NCBI RefSeq assembly: GCF_963678635.1
Contig: NC_087064.1
Span: forward strand, 75,544,213 to 75,608,212
DNA: 64,000 bases
Source: Symsagittifera roscoffensis
Taxonomy: Eukaryota; Xenacoelomorpha; Acoela; Convolutidae
Reading direction: 5' to 3'
A program made the position numbers and the translations under genes. The notes below the pieces were generated by a model. That model saw nothing but the letters and a program-made list of their open reading frames with translations. It did no database searches and was not told where the DNA came from. Below are positions 1 through 46,743 of this stretch, piece after piece. Every line of letters begins with the position of its first letter. The first letter of the stretch is position 1.

Positions 1-861
1 CTGAAAATGACGGAGATCACAAAACACAGGTCATCAAATTAATCAAATTTGGAGTATGATGCGACTGTTTGGTATCTCGTATCCCTCTTTTATATGTGGT
101 AACTAAAGATTTAAAAACTTGGGTAACTTGGATTTAAAAAATGATCTAAAACAGGTCAAAATGACGTTTTAGGGCTTTTTTGGTAAGTACTGACCAAAAA
201 AGGCGATTTTTTTCTGACGCCGCCACTGTTTAGAACTAATTTATTTGAGTTGCCTCTCAAAAGTCAGGAGAAGCCAGTTATCTACTTTCGAGGAGCAATC
301 TCTTGAAAACATGTAGCTCATTGTCCTTTGATTACGACAAACTAGTTTTATCAAAAACCAATTTCCCTTTTGGATGTGAAATCCGAAGCAGCTAAAAACA
401 GCAATTTTTAGGTCATTACTTTCGTCTATCTCTAATATAACAAACAAAAAACAACTATAAGAAGAAATTGCATCCAATTTGGAATGCTTGTACTCAGAGA
501 CAACCAAACAACGGCTTACATTCCAATCAGGAACAATATCACCAAACCGGATTGGTTTTACTATCATAACTGATTCAAAGTTTTATCGCATTAAAGTGTA
601 AATCTTAATTTCTAAACTAGCAAAAAAATGAACAAAAGCGAAACCAGCAAAAAAACCATTGAAATTGCGCCAGAGCAAATCTTTCAAGTTCATCTTCAGA
701 GCAAATCTTTGAGAAAACGAAAAAAAAGACTGACCACAACTTTTTTTGAAAATGACTGACCACAATATAAACACCTTTTAAAGAAATCAAGTTTTCGTAG
801 CATAAAGAGCAATTTTCATGTAAAGAAGGTTAATCGAGCACTTTACTTGCTTGAAATTAGA
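1..861. other. AT-rich sequence, nothing recognised
   Basis: Short open frames here (for example 241-567 minus) have no family signature and look like chance. No repeat was recognised. Confidence 0.5.
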
Positions 862-1001
862 CTAACTCAAAAATTTCAAACCGGTTTTTCTCGACAGTGG
901 GGACAAAACTTCCAATTTCAAAAAAAGTTTCTTAAACTGTTTTGAAATTCGAAGTTTTGTCCCCACTGTCGAGAAAAACCGGTTTGAAATTTTTGAGTTA
1001 G
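862..1001. repeat. Near-perfect 60-bp inverted repeat (hairpin)
   Basis: The left arm (862-921, starting CTAACTCAAAAATTTC) and the right arm (942-1001, ending GAAATTTTTGAGTTAG) are reverse complements with about one mismatch, separated by about 20 bp. Both contain the core ACCGGTTTTTCTCGACAGTG or its complement. Confidence 0.95.
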
Positions 1002-1017
1002 ACTGTTTTTTGTTAAA

Positions 1018-1300
1018 ACTAGTTGAATTTGAGAAAAATGGGATCGACAGGTAAAATTTTTCCACTGGCAAATCTCAAAATCAAAATCCATTTTCGAAAT
1101 AAGATGTCGATTAGGTTTTTTCGCGTCCTTACCGTTTTCATAAATGGAGAGAGCTATTCGCAGATGAATTTGAATGGAACTCAAAAAGTTCATATATTCA
1201 TAATTGCCTTCATAAATGCATTAATATGTATGAATGCACTTCGGAGTTATTGGAGTATTTAAGAGTCTTCACTACATTCGACTCGTAATGAGGAACGTAT
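1018..1300 (+). repeat. Dispersed repeat R1, partial copy
   Basis: Shares the R1 core (GGATCGACAGGTAAAATTTT, then CATTTTCGAAAT) and the 3' part with CATTAATATGTATGAATGCA, which recurs at about 41360. Confidence 0.6.
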
Positions 1301-4300
1301 AAACATTCCATCGCAAGTATGACCGCTAATGCCAAACTAACGAGTATTTTTGAAATAGAGTATTTTTGAAATAACGAGTATTTTTGAATAAAACCAAGTC
1401 AAAATTAATCGGTAAAAAATTGAGCTGATTACTTACTATCACACTTTTGAAGAAACCAACTCTTCTTTATTTAAATATTTAAAAAACGACTACATACATC
1501 TAAAATATTAAGGCAGGTAAAAGCAGGTTTTATATTCTGAAATTCAGTGCCCGAGGTCTGAGGTACCAAATATGAAACATTAAGGATTTATACAGTTTGT
1601 TGTTGATCGAGAAAAAACCCTATTCCGTATTTATGAATCAGGTTATTTATAAAAATCATGATGTCAAAGCTGAAACTTTTTTTCAAAGATCACAAGATTG
1701 TATCTTCAACAAAGAAATCATTTCTTCCCGCAGTTTATATTCACACAAGTAAAACTGCAATTCGCAAACAAGAGCAAAAACGGCAAAAATCAACTTCAAC
1801 AAAATTTAAAAACATCTGGGGAAAAAGTAGTTTTAAAAAATAAATAGAATCAGCCAACTTCGGAATTCGAACCACATCCACATTCCTCTTAACAATTCCA
1901 TCATTTGCCTTTCCAATGAGCCATACTGATTGTGTGAAGTAACACACATTGTGAAGTGATAAATACGAGGCAGCAATAAGTTCAGCTTTGATAATCTGAG
2001 AAAACGCGTGCTGATAAATACTTTGCCTTATTGAACACCTTATTTTGCGATGCGTAGACATTTGTGTCTCGGACGATTGTGTAGCAGACAAAATAGTCCA
2101 AAAAGTTCATAAGTTCTGATTATGCGCTTTTATTCAAACTTAAGTTAATTCTAGTTGCGGAGACCTGGCCGCCATAGGCTAACCCTCATCAACTGACATA
2201 ACAGTTGCCGTTTCAAGTTGAACAATTTTGAGACACAAGTGACTGGGAAAGTTTTGTCTGGGTATTTATGTCTTTCAGACAATTTTGCCTGGAAAACAAC
2301 TGCCTGGGACACAACGTCTGGACACATAAAATCATATATGGTATAATAACACTGATAGCTGATTGCTGCGCAAGTAGCACAGAATATTCCAAACACACTG
2401 ATTGAAAAAATAAACGTAGAAAAAAATTTAAAATCGAAGAGATTTTTTTGTCCAAAATTACCTATAATCATTTTTCTTTAAACATCGAGTAAATTTGGTA
2501 AAAACACAAACGAGCAATTTTAATAGCATAAAACAGAGGCAAAGCAAAGCTTCGAACCACTTGCTAAGGAAAAAACGTAGGTCTAGAAAAAAGTTTTAAA
2601 AAATCAGATTGGAAAACGTTGAAAAACGTTTTTGAAAATTAAACAAGCAACAAAATCCGTTTGAATCCAACTGACGTTTTAAACCTGCCAGATCAATGCA
2701 GAATACACGCGATGAAACTATTTGTAATCAACACCTTGATGAAAAAACGAATTCTGTTTTTTTTTTTCAGATAAGACAATCTACAATTACCGAACAATTT
2801 TTTATAATTTTGCAGGAATCAAAACTTAAAGCGTTTGCAAAAACAACAAACCATTGAAAATGACAATTACAAAACAATTGACAATATAATAATTAATTTT
2901 TTTGGTGTAAAAAAATAGCTAAAAAAACTTGAATCAAACAAAGATGTAGAAACAAGAACGAGACGCTGCTCAGAACAAACAAATCATTTTGAAAAGTTCT
3001 GAAGCCAAGAACAAACGCCGATTTTAATTCCTAAATAAAAAAAACTCCTGTCAGACAAAAACAAGTTTAAAGAAAAAGAAAGTTGAACGGAAACCCAATC
3101 GAAACCACAAATAAACTATTTTTGATTAAAAAACAACAAAGGCTTTTCATTGCACCATTTTAAAAATGAATGAGTCCGTAAACGTATCAATTTTATCTGG
3201 AAGTAAAAAATATAAGTATAACGTTTTTTTTAAGAGTGACAACAAAAAAAACTAAGAAGATATTTCAATAAAATTTTAACACATTGAAATTACTTTAAAC
3301 GAAAGGAAAACAACAAGTTAATCGCGAAAAGTAGCAGACAGCAAAACTGCATTGACAGCGTTAAACAACAAATTCGTCAAAAATTTTGAGTTGATTTAAA
3401 CTTGCTTGGTTCAAGCTTGCGTGGTCTTCATTTTTCAAATGAAATGGCTACCTTTTAAAAAAGGTCAGAATCCAATGAGTAAAAAATTCAAAATCAAATG
3501 TCAAAAAAACTTGAAAAATGTGGAAAATTAATGAGCTACTCCTTCTGCGCCAAGAAAATGGCGATAAATACAATAAATCGATCAACCAAAAACAACAAAA
3601 GTTTGAACCAATTCTGTTACTTGAACTGAGAAAAAAAAATAATTTGGTTTATTTTTTTTCTTCATTTTTTAAGAAATTACATTTCAAAATCAAAATTTCA
3701 TTTGAAAATCAATCACTTCCACATAATACCGGAGAAACTTTTTACTAATTCCAAAAAGAGTTTTACATTCGTAAAATAAGCGGACAAAAATAAAGCCGAC
3801 CTCGTACAGCCCCGAAATTCTACCAAAAATTTTCGGTACAGAAAAAAATTCGTAAAAAAATCAATATAGAAATCCAAAAACGATACATAATATGCAACTA
3901 CTACATACTACACTTACCATGGTGCTATTGACATAATTACCATGTCGTCCATTCTGTGAACAAAGTTCTGTACTGGAAAAAGTCTAGTACACGATTGCAA
4001 AACCCTTGTTTATCGTAAGGGTAAATAACATTGAATAGCTAATTTAACGTATTATAATCAACATTTGAGGTCACCCTCTAATCAAATTCCATTCAGCCTT
4101 TATCTAATTTAGTCGGAACAATCAGAACCGTTTTTTCAACACTGAATACTTGAAAAAATTTGTCTCGGATTATTGCTGGAAGGGCGTCAATATTAAACCA
4201 CTTGACCTCCATCAAGTTTGGTCAAAATGGGCAGTAAAAACAAACCCTACTCCATAGTTATTTACCGCCCGTTACTCAAAAACTGACGTTATTTAATAGA

Positions 4301-5396
4301 ACGTTGTTTTGTGTAATGATAAAAGATCCTTTAGGGAAGTAAGTTTAAGCTTGACGTACACTATTTCCTCGCGTTTGGATCACTTTTGTGAATTTTGTAA
4401 AATTGATAACGATTGAAAACTAGTGCCTTCTTTTTAAGAGCAATTGAAATTCAATTCACATATGAAATGTAATAGCAAAGTCAAATGAACCAAGATAGTT
4501 CTTCTGTCACTAAAAATTCAAAAAAATAGCCATAAGACAGTTGGAAATTTGTCAATAAGCGCAAAATACCAGAAAAAATACAGAATTTTGTTTTGAAAAC
4601 AACAACATTCGAACTTCAAAGAAAAAATTTATGCCCATAAATCTCTTTGAATTTCAAAAAAAATTATGATTGACACTTTTTTGGCTAAAATTAACTAATT
4701 TGAGAAAATTAGATAAGTAAATTTGTATTCTGCTGGGAATTATAAAAATCTAAACTCCTTTTCGAAACTAACTTCACGTTTCTCATGATTTTTACCTTTT
4801 CACTGTTTGATAGTGGAGTTTGCTTTCCTAATAAAGGGAATGAACGAAATCTTGAAAAAATAGAAATTGAAACGCTAAAAAAATCAAATTTGAGCGTGAA
4901 GAGATTTCAAGACTTTTCCTCATCACAACCTTTATAAATGAAAAACGGCCAATAGTAGCTCAAAAAAGCAAAACGAAAAGATATCAGGAAAAAAAGAAAA
5001 AACTAATACTGAAATTAAAGAAAACTACGTTTCACTGCATTCCTGCCTCGCTATACTCCAAATAAGACTAAAAATTATTTTCGAACCGTTTTTCTCGGCA
5101 CTGAAATTTTTTGAATAAAAAAACTTTTTTGAATTTTTCAAATGCCGACTGATGGCTAAAAGAAATTTAATATGGTATATCAAAAGACCCATTCCTATAA
5201 TTTTTTACCGTACCGGATTTGTTGTGGATTTTTGTCCAAAATTCGAAAACTAAAACCAGCCCGCAGATAAAATTCCACATTTTCAGTGGTCGAACAACAA
5301 AAATAGCTTACCGTCTTTTAAAGCAGCACAAAAAAATCCAATCGCCCTCTATGTTGCTCCTATTTTATTTAATCAATCGCTAGCAGAACAACCTTC
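1301..5396. other. Intergenic, AT-rich, with repeat fragments
   Basis: Holds a copy of the shared stem-loop tail (2533-2563, ACAGAGGCAAAGC) and an R1 fragment at about 4640-4990. Two minus-strand open frames (2471-2151 and 2091-1741) have no recognised domain. Part of the first (about 2345-2395) is similar to plus-strand sequence at about 14490-14535, so it is probably repeat-derived. Nothing else was recognised. Confidence 0.45.
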
Positions 5397-5860
5397 AACA
5401 CAGAGGCGAAGTTGCACTTCGCATACACAAGCAAAAATATGACCGATAACGCTACTGGGAAAAACTGAATGCGTAAACCTTTGAGTCTACAAAATTTCTT
5501 AAGTGACGCACGCCAATTATGAGTCTTTATAATTGCTAAGTCACGTAAGCCAATTGTGATCCATTAGCAGTCAATTTGAAGAAAAAAAATTACATCTAAC
5601 ATGCCTCAATTTATAGAGCGGACGCATTTTAACTAGTATACGAAGGTGTTCATAAAAAACATCCGACCCTGCCAAGGTTCGAACCCTCTTATTTAGTTGC
5701 TGGTCGCCTTCCCTACCTGTACGCTACAGATCCATAATAGCTTGAAGCTAAAGTGCTATTTGTAATATAATAGTCTGTGTTAATATACTTTGCATTGACT
5801 TAGGTTGGAAAAAAAGAGAGTTCATACCATAACACAATCTTAGCTTGTGTAAAAACCATG
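5397..5860 (-). repeat. tRNA-like repeat family SINE-A, copy 1
   Basis: On the minus strand: a head ending in CCAACCTAAGTC, a tRNA-like module with box A TGTAGCGTACAGGTAGGG (5728-5711) and box B GGTTCGAACC (5685-5676), then about 250 bp, ending in the stem-loop GCGAAGT-gca-ACTTCGC (5422-5406) and CTCTGTGTTGAA. Other copies are at 27951-28380 and 51585-52130. Confidence 0.85.
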
Positions 5861-7500
5861 TATTACCTGCGTGATTAGGGTAAAACCCAATATTTAGTCT
5901 TTTTATTGGCGTTATTACCGGTAACTTTGACACTGTAACTTTGAAACTAAGGCCATCGATCTCAATGGAAAGACTTCCCGACTGTTTTTCGTTTTCTCGA
6001 CACTGAGATACACTCATTAAAATTTTTCAATATCAATCGAATCATGACTAAATGGCTTTAACCTGTTAACCTGATGTATCACTCGACCCTGCACGTCAAC
6101 TCTTCGCTAACCAAGACTCCAACTATCCTACCCAATTATAATGGTTCACGGCTATAAAATTTCAGTGTGATGCGTTTCTTCATTAACTGAAGTTTCTGGA
6201 CGCGCTTCGATTTTAAAATATAGGGAAAATGAAAACAACCACAACCAAAAATATTTTTAAATATAAATTTGAAAAAGCGGGAAAGAACCTGGAAGTTTTT
6301 AAGTTTCAATAATGAAGCAAGTAAGAAAATCAAGTAAATTGTAAGGAAACTTTTTTATGGGGAAAAAGGTTTAGTTCCCGATTACAAGACCTTTGCTCTC
6401 GGAAGTGCACAGAGTTCCAATGACGTTTACGACTTTCATAACTCAATAAAAACCGATAACCACATACGCTTTTAACGCAAAAACACTGAACCAAAAATCA
6501 CTAAAACAATTACAAGAAAAACCTTATCTTGAAGTCAAATTCTTTCGTAGGCAGTTTCGTAGCTTTTTACGCTTAGAAGCATATTTTGGTGAAATCAATA
6601 TTTTTCAAAAACAAAAAAAAACATTTTTTATAAACAAACCAAATATGAGATAACAATGTCAGATTCTGAGTCAAACTGTTTTCATGAAAAACTTGATATT
6701 TCAAACCTAATAATGAGCTTTAAACACTGTGCCTGATTTTAACCAGGAAAATCCATTTATGATTAAAAAAAAAGATAAAAAAGGCAGGTTTAAGACTTAT
6801 CTTTCAGTTTTATATGGTATACTGACCATAAAAAGGTGAAGTTTTCCACAGCGTTGCTGAAACAAGGTATTAAAAACAAATTTATGAAATTAATAAGGTT
6901 TGGCTAAGACCATTTGTTAAATTCAGCTTACCTCACAAATTCAACTTTATTACCAGGCAAATCAAGAGCGTCTGTATATCAGAGCAAGCCAATGTGTTTT
7001 GTAAATTCTCAAAAAATCCATCTCGAAAGGTATTTTGGCTGATCAAAATTTCGCTGTTGCTCATTAAGTTCAGCGGCCAATAATCAAAACTCTGACCACT
7101 TACAACTAGTCAGAAAAATTTGCCCCAGTCCCCAAATTATTAAGGCCTAGAAAATTAAAAATCTTTTTGATCTTTTACTCTTAAAAAGACTGTTGGTTAG
7201 CGGAAAAAAAAATACTGACTTGTTTTTCGAATTTCAAAGAAAAAAAGTATACGGCCTTAACTCTTAGAATTTCTAGAACAGTTTTATGATTGACACTTAT
7301 TTCATAAAGCTAACCCAATTTGAGAAACGATCAAAAGGTTAAAATTTTATTTTCGTTGGAAAACCTGATAATCAAAGTTAAGAAGTTGATCACAAACTTT
7401 CAAAAAAAGTGTTTTTGCGGGAAATAAGCCGACAAAAAACAAGCAGACAGACAATAATCTAATATAGCTGGAAACTTTCAGTTTTTAAAAAAAAAACAGG
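5861..7500. other. Intergenic, AT-rich, R1 fragment at the right
   Basis: An R1 fragment lies at about 7240-7420 (GATTGACACTTATTT and on to AACCCAATTTGAGAAAC). Nothing else was recognised. Confidence 0.4.
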
Positions 7501-7735
7501 TCATGACGTTGAATCGAACTCCCGGGCTGAGTTGCCTCAAGCATGGGTGTTACAGCAACCAGGATGAATACTGAATCTTCAAAAAAAAACTTGGGCTACG
7601 GAAAGTAAGCCGACAAAAAAAACAACAGCAAAAAAACTATTGTTTCCAAAAAAAAAACAAGTCCCGGTCGGATTCGAAACAAAAACATTGCCGTCTCAAG
7701 CAGGAGTGTTACTTCTACGCCAGATGGTTGATAAA
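7500..7735 (-). repeat. Two tRNA-like modules, SINE-C type
   Basis: Two copies of a third tRNA-like type on the minus strand. Box B matches are AGTTCGATTC (about 7520) and TTTCGAATCC (about 7678), each preceded on the minus strand by a box-A-like CTGGCGTAGAAGTAACAC or CTGGTTGCTGTAACACC. Both are preceded at lower coordinates by a common stretch with AGCCGACAAAAAA. Confidence 0.7.
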
Positions 7736-7812
7736 AATTATAAAAACTACATTCTGAGAAAAAACAGTCAAATCAAAATTGCCAAACAAAATACTCAGGA
7801 AATTAAATTATA

Positions 7813-9130
7813 ACAGAGGCGAAGCTGTGCTTCGCGCCAGTTGCGATGCAAAAACCGACAGCCACTAAGTCAAAAAAATCTCAGATTTGGCAGGATAGTT
7901 TTAGAGAACAGTCAAAAAGTTTTCGAAATACGGTCCCAAAAATAAATAAAATTGACTTTTCCGAAGGCTATAGCTTTTTTTCTATATAATGAAGGGTGTA
8001 CCATCTCATTCATCAAGGAATTCCGAAATCTGTTGTTCCAATTGAACCATTAAATTAGCAGAGTACTTTTTTGAAAGCAGTCAAAAATTTCAAAAAAAAG
8101 GTCAGTTTCAAAAATTTGATTTTTACCGGGGCGATAAGTCTTTTCAAAAAAATAAAGTAAATTCGCAAAGGCAGCGGGAATATTAAATAGCCTTCATTGC
8201 GATTTGACTTTTGTTATCAGGGTGGCAGGGTAGTTTTCGGTTAAGAAAACAAATTTTCCAACAAACGATCAAAATTAAACTAACTTTCCATAAAAAGTGG
8301 AGCGTATTAGCTTACGCCAGGAGGATAACCACAACTGCTTTTTCAATTGAAACCTTAATTCAACATATGAGAGGTTAACTTTTGAGAAAAATTACAAAAC
8401 AGAATAACCTACCTGTCAAAAAATGACCTTTTAAGACATATTTTTTCTATTAATATTAGGACGTAGAGGCTTATGCAGAAGATATCCCCACTACCTGTTC
8501 TTGCCATTGAAATTTTAATCTCATATTTATTACAGTAGTATCTGAGAAAACAATCGAAAAAAATTTCGAAGGCCTTGGAAGGAGTGGGGTTAAAAGAGAA
8601 TATGCAAATATGCACTCATACAATGTAGTAGCCGGTATTTTATTGAGCCACTTTATGAAAACCAGAGAAAAAGTTGTCGAGGAAAATTTCAGCGAAAAGT
8701 GACAAAAAGAGTCAAAACGTCTCAAAAAGATTTAAAAAGCAAAAAACAATATCATAATACCTGATTTTGTCGAACAGGAATTTTATACTATCAAAACTAC
8801 CTATAGAAAATATTTATGCAAAAAAAATATGAGCCGAAACCGTTTAATCGAAAAAATAATTTTAAAAATCAAACTTGGAAAACTTACAAGTTACTGAATT
8901 TCAATTTTAGTAAAAGATACTGAACTAAAAAAATTCAATTTTTACGAAATAAGCAGTGCCAGTTAATACTAATTAAATTTTTTTAAAACGGAAATTGAAC
9001 CGACGGAAACTAGGCCGAAAACCACGAACCCGAAAATCAATTGTCTTACTGGGCCTGTTTTCAACATGTACTTCATTAAATATGATTCGAGAAAAATGTA
9101 TGCAAATTTGGGCAGAATGATTTTTCGTCA
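7813..9130. other. Intergenic; stem-loop tail plus degenerate repeats
   Basis: The stem-loop GCGAAGC-tgt-GCTTCGC is perfect at 7819-7835. Degenerate short repeats follow (GGCAGGATAGTTTTAGAGAA at about 7890 and GGCAGGGTAGTTTTCGGTTA at about 8225), related to sequence at 45590 and 28660. No gene was recognised. Confidence 0.5.
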
Positions 9131-9139
9131 ATGCATTTC

Positions 9140-9340
9140 GATTTGGTGGCTTTCATCTTCTTCTGAGCCACGGACACTGCAAAAATTAGCCACCATTGAA
9201 GCAGAGAATAGATGCTATGAAAATTTCACAGCTACAGATTATAGCAAAAAAGTCACCAAATGAGCACTGCTATTTGCAGGTTAGGTCAGAAAAAAGTAGA
9301 GTCAAACTAATAAATTATGCTCATAGCGTAATTATACACT
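9140..9340 (-). repeat. SINE-B head fragment
   Basis: Shares GAGCCACGGAC, AGCAGAGAATAGATGCT, GATTATAGCAAA and CACCAAATGAGCAC with the fuller SINE-B copies at 10030 and 55323. Confidence 0.6.
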
Positions 9341-9627
9341 GTAAATAGTTTGGAGGTTATGAAGCTTTTCAGGTATATCGAAAATTTTTCAATGAAAACA
9401 AAGTATTTCTTCGAATCACCCTTCACAGTTATATAGATAAGATACATTTTGTCAAGAAGCTCTTTTTGACTGATTCAGCGAGGCAATAAAAGGCCACAAA
9501 GCCGAAACCATATTAGACGGAAGCTTTTAAACACGTAAAAAACTGGAAAAAAAATTGAAATAATGCTGAAACTGAAGTAGGTGTTAACTTTACAACCAAC
9601 ATAAATTCAAAATAAATTTCGACACAG

Positions 9628-10345
9628 ACCTGAAGCCTCGCTTCGCAAACACTAGCGACAACACGATAAAAAGCAGATCTATAATATGGAAACATAGCCA
9701 ATCGAAGATTGGAAAAGAGTAATGAACGCAAGTAAACAAAAAAACTACTTTCTTTAAAAAATCTCAATTTTCGAATTTCAAAGAAAAAAAAGATGCCCTT
9801 TAAGCTTTTTGAATTTCTAGAACAATTTAGGATTGGAGATTTTTTGACAACATGAACCCAACATGAGAAAACTGGATCAATAGCTTAAGTTTTTATTCCG
9901 CTGGGAAATCTTGAAATTCCACTTTCGAAACTAGAAATCGTTCACGTTTTTATCGCGCGATTTCCACGTTCGTAATTGGAGAGTGCTATTTACGTCACTT
10001 TCAGGAGATTTACGTCACTTTTCACTAAGTTCATTGCTCTTAATAATAAAACTAGAAATAAACCTCGAATTAGTAATAAAAAAATCAGCTATATCTCGGA
10101 TTCTATCTGCGACTTAGAGTTTATGAGCCTCACTCACAAGCCACGGACGCTTAATTAATCACAAACACTAGCCATAAATTAAGCAAAAAACATATGCTAT
10201 CAAATTTTAAATGCTTCAGATCGCGATTATAGCAAAAGTGCCACCAAATAAGTGAACACTTTTATTGAACACTTTTATTTGCGAGTTAAAAAAGAAGGTT
10301 CGTACTATTACACTACGCTGCTTGCTAGTGTCAATAAAACGGGCA
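9628..10345 (-). repeat. SINE-B and R1 composite
   Basis: A tail-like CTGAAGCCTCGCTTCGCA lies at about 9631-9650. R1 follows from about 9690 (CATAGCCAATCGAAGATTGG and on to GGATCAATAGC), then SINE-B at about 10030-10345 with a tRNA-like region (GGATTCTATCTGCGAC and on to AGCCACGGACGCTT). This looks like nested insertions. Confidence 0.6.
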
Positions 10346-11521
10346 TTTAAATAGATACATGCTCAAAATATTTCTGGTTGCACTCTCAAATTAAGTTTTT
10401 TTTGTCCCGCAACAATTTCAGTCACCCTGAGCAATTTAACAAAAAATCAAAGCAATTTATATACTTGGACAATTCTCAACAGCCTAATTTTTGTTTCAAA
10501 AACCACTAAAACCACGTGGACAACCATTCAAGAAAGAAAAAAAACAAATTTTCTCTAATTTTGTGTCCGTTTTTTCACACGAATCTTGTTCACGCGCAAA
10601 CTATGTTTTTAAGGGTCACACCAAACTCACTAATTTTGTGGAAGGCAATCATCGCGATTATTACACATTACGATTATTAGTCAAATATGACAAAATTTGA
10701 AACCGCATAAGAAACGCGAACTAAATATTTTTTTAATTGGATTACAATTTCCCTAATAGTTTCCTCAAATACGCTTAAATTCTCAAATACGCTTAAAAAA
10801 GTTCATGTGTGCGAAAAACTCAATTCGGTGCAAAATTGCAATTAGTTAGGCCTTAACTTTTTATTACTCAGCATTTACAAAGTCAGTAAGCATCACACAG
10901 CCTAAGCATCAGTGAACATGGTGTTACGCAAATAAAACAGGAGTTGTTAAGGCGACAATAGTTTCAATGGGCAATAAAAGAAGACAATTAAAAAAGAGCT
11001 AACTAAAAAGATCCATTGATTTTGCCGTTTAAGATTCTAGTTTTTAAGAAGTAACCAATTGAAGGTTTGGAAAAACATTTAGTCTTCTTATAGCCTTGCC
11101 ATTTTAATGACTTGTCGTCTAATTTACCTAGCACCAGTGATCATTTTATTTCAGTTTCAACTTCAAAGTTTCTTTCGAGTTTTCGAAATACTTCAACCAA
11201 ACGCAATGCAGTTCTTCGAGAAAAAAAAAACATTTTACTACATTAGTAGCAGGATTTGATAATCATTCAGATTACCAGTAAAATATTTTCCGGTTTGTTT
11301 ATTTACATTCCGAGTTATAGAAGAACATGCATTTTTATAGAGTGCAAAACAATTGGCAATTAGTTACCGTTATTCAATTCTAATAAATTGATATTATTAA
11401 ACTATCAGCATTTTTATTTCAATCTACTTGAATAACAAAGATAAGCTCAATATTTTCTACATTAAAATCTATTGCGGTTAAAGTTCAGTTTCTTCACCGC
11501 TAATGCCAAGATATGGCTACA
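10346..11521. other. Downstream flank of PFK, nothing recognised
   Basis: AT-rich and probably intergenic; it may include a longer PFK 3' untranslated region. The ORF 10491-10700 has no recognisable domain. Confidence 0.4.
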
Positions 11522-11527
11522 TTTATT
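11522..11527 (-). promoter_or_regulatory. Candidate PFK polyadenylation signal
   Basis: AATAAA on the minus strand, 71 nt past the PFK stop codon. A second AATAAA lies at 11418-11413. Either could end the transcript. Confidence 0.5.
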
Positions 11528-11597
11528 AATTCAGGTAAGTTGTAGCAACAAATAAAGCACTTCAATGACGCTTCGTAAGGTTCCTTCTTTTTGTATT

Positions 11598-44599
<33,002 letters not shown>

Positions 44600-44600
44600 C

Positions 44601-46743
44601 TACAGCGAGAGCAGCAGTCATTACCAAAATAACCATTTGTTAACCAATTGCATAAATTACTATAAAAGTCAGCGTATTTATCATTTGTTTTATCAACGTC
44701 TAAAAGTAAAATTGATTAAGCCGATTTGGTTAAAAAGATTTTAATTGGATACTGGTTAAAAATCGGTTTAACTTTTTTAACTGGATATCACTAAGACCAA
44801 TAAATACAGACTAAAGTATTTCTTCACTTGAGTTCATCGTCACAGTTTGGAGCTTATGTTAGATTTAGGGGCCTCGCATTCATTTAAACACAGAGGCGAA
44901 GCTGCACTTCGAAAAAATTAGCGAAAAAACGTCAAAAATTAGCGGTAAAAAGGCAAAAACAAAAAGAAAAAAAGCTAAAACAGAGGCGAAGCGGAGCTTC
45001 GCATCACTTGCAACACAACACAAAGAAAAAAAACTGTCAAATAGAATGATAATGTTGGAAAAAAACTAGGAACCTAAAATTTAGTATGAACCTAAAATTT
45101 TGTATGTCTCTTGAACCTAAAATTTTGTATGTCTCTTGAACCTAAAATTTTGTATGTCTCGATGAAAGAAAACTAGTGGCCCAGATGAGGCTAGAAATAC
45201 TTATTTAAAATTTTGAATTTGCTATACTGATGCGGGATGAAACTTAATATTTCATAAGTTCAAAAACTGGATTTTGCCCAAAAACTTAGTTGTTTCTATT
45301 TTCATAAAAACTTAAGTAACTTAGGAATTTTCCCAAGAACATAACATTTTTATTTAAAAAAATTAACAAGTCGCGGCTTCTGCAGGAAAAAAATTATCTT
45401 CAGCAGTTCTATCGTTAAAAAGGTTCTTTCGCTTGAACATTTTATGAAAAGCCAACAAAATTCTCAAAAACGGTCAAAAGTTTAAAAACTTGACTCTCGG
45501 AAACCCATCACTTTTTTCTGCAAAAAAGTAAAATTGGCTTAAGCAGGGAAAAATCCCAAAACCGGGTTTCTCGATTGAACACTTAAACCAAGCATTGGCG
45601 GGTTAGTTTTAGAGAAAAGTCAAAAAGTTTCCAATTTTTGTGTACGTCAAGAAATTTGACTTCTTGTGTTCAAACTTTGGGCGTAGCCGCTTATGCAGAA
45701 GAGTTTCACGCAACCTTTTATTTCGATTGAACCGAAAAACTCAAAACTGGTAAGGTGGATTTTGAAAAAGATCAAGTGGTTACAAAAAAATTCAAAGAGA
45801 CAAGTCTTTGTGTAAAAAAAATGGGCGTCACCGATTTTACAGGAGAGCTTCCTTTAACCCGTTTTTCCGATTGTTCTCAAAATCTCAGGTTTGGTAAGGT
45901 ATTCCTGGAGAAAAGACAGAAGTTTCAAAAAACGATCAAATCAACATTTAGACTTTTCCGACGGCAGCTACAGATGCTATTAAATTGCTTATGATTGGAA
46001 AATTATCCAAAATTCCACAGAAAAATGCTTTGTAGTATTACACAACGCTGCGCTGTGTAATTAACATGCTTACCTGGGCTTCGGTGGAATTGCGGTGAAA
46101 AATTATGATTTCGATAGCGGTATTGTACACTTAATAAGGAGGGACACTTTCCCAAATATTGGCCAATTTCCCAGATTTCGCTAAGAGCAGGACATCTGCT
46201 CCCTTCTTAAGCATCCTGTAAAGAATATTGGTATATTCCTCTTTGACTCGTGGAGTACTGGAAAAAAACGGAAATTTGAGTTGGACTTATTTGCAGCTAC
46301 AAACACCAATAACACAGGTGCTGTTGCGGTCAATGAGTGTCAATAACGCAATCAAAGTTGTCAGTTTTTTCGCCTCACTTCCACTAAATCCCCCGTAAAG
46401 AATGATGAATCAACTGAAATTGACGAAGAGATAAATCTGATGCCCATAGACCGTTGTCAAAGAAAACAAGATGAATGAAAAAAAAAACTACCTAAAATGT
46501 TTGAGGAATTTTTATAGAACAAATATACTGTCTTAGAAAAACTCTTAAAGTTTAGAAAGTAAATTTATGATAATCACTTTTTGATAGATGTAAACCATTC
46601 GGAAAATTTCTCAAACAACAGCAGTCGGAAAAATTCTCATTGCACAAAAAAGTCTAATAAGAAAATCCACTTTCGAAACTAAAGTCAGTCCGTTTTTTAC
46701 AATTTGCAGTTTCGTTATTGAAGGGCGTTATCTATACTATAAT
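44601..46743. other. Upstream of PFK exon 1 found; repeats
   Basis: Tail motifs at 44888-44911 and 44980-45002 (the second is GCGAAGC-gga-GCTTCGC). A 25-bp tandem (GAACCTAAAATTTTGTATG and TCTCTT) runs at 45070-45162. Degenerate tandem-like units run at about 45400-45960 (AAAACGATCAAA, GCTTATGCAGAAGAG). The PFK start exon may be here, but I cannot identify it. Confidence 0.45.

Noticed and set aside
5660-5740. Possible functional tRNA gene (also at 28200-28275)
   Set aside because: Boxes A and B are good but the acceptor strands do not pair and the module sits in a repeated element, so it is tRNA-derived repeat.
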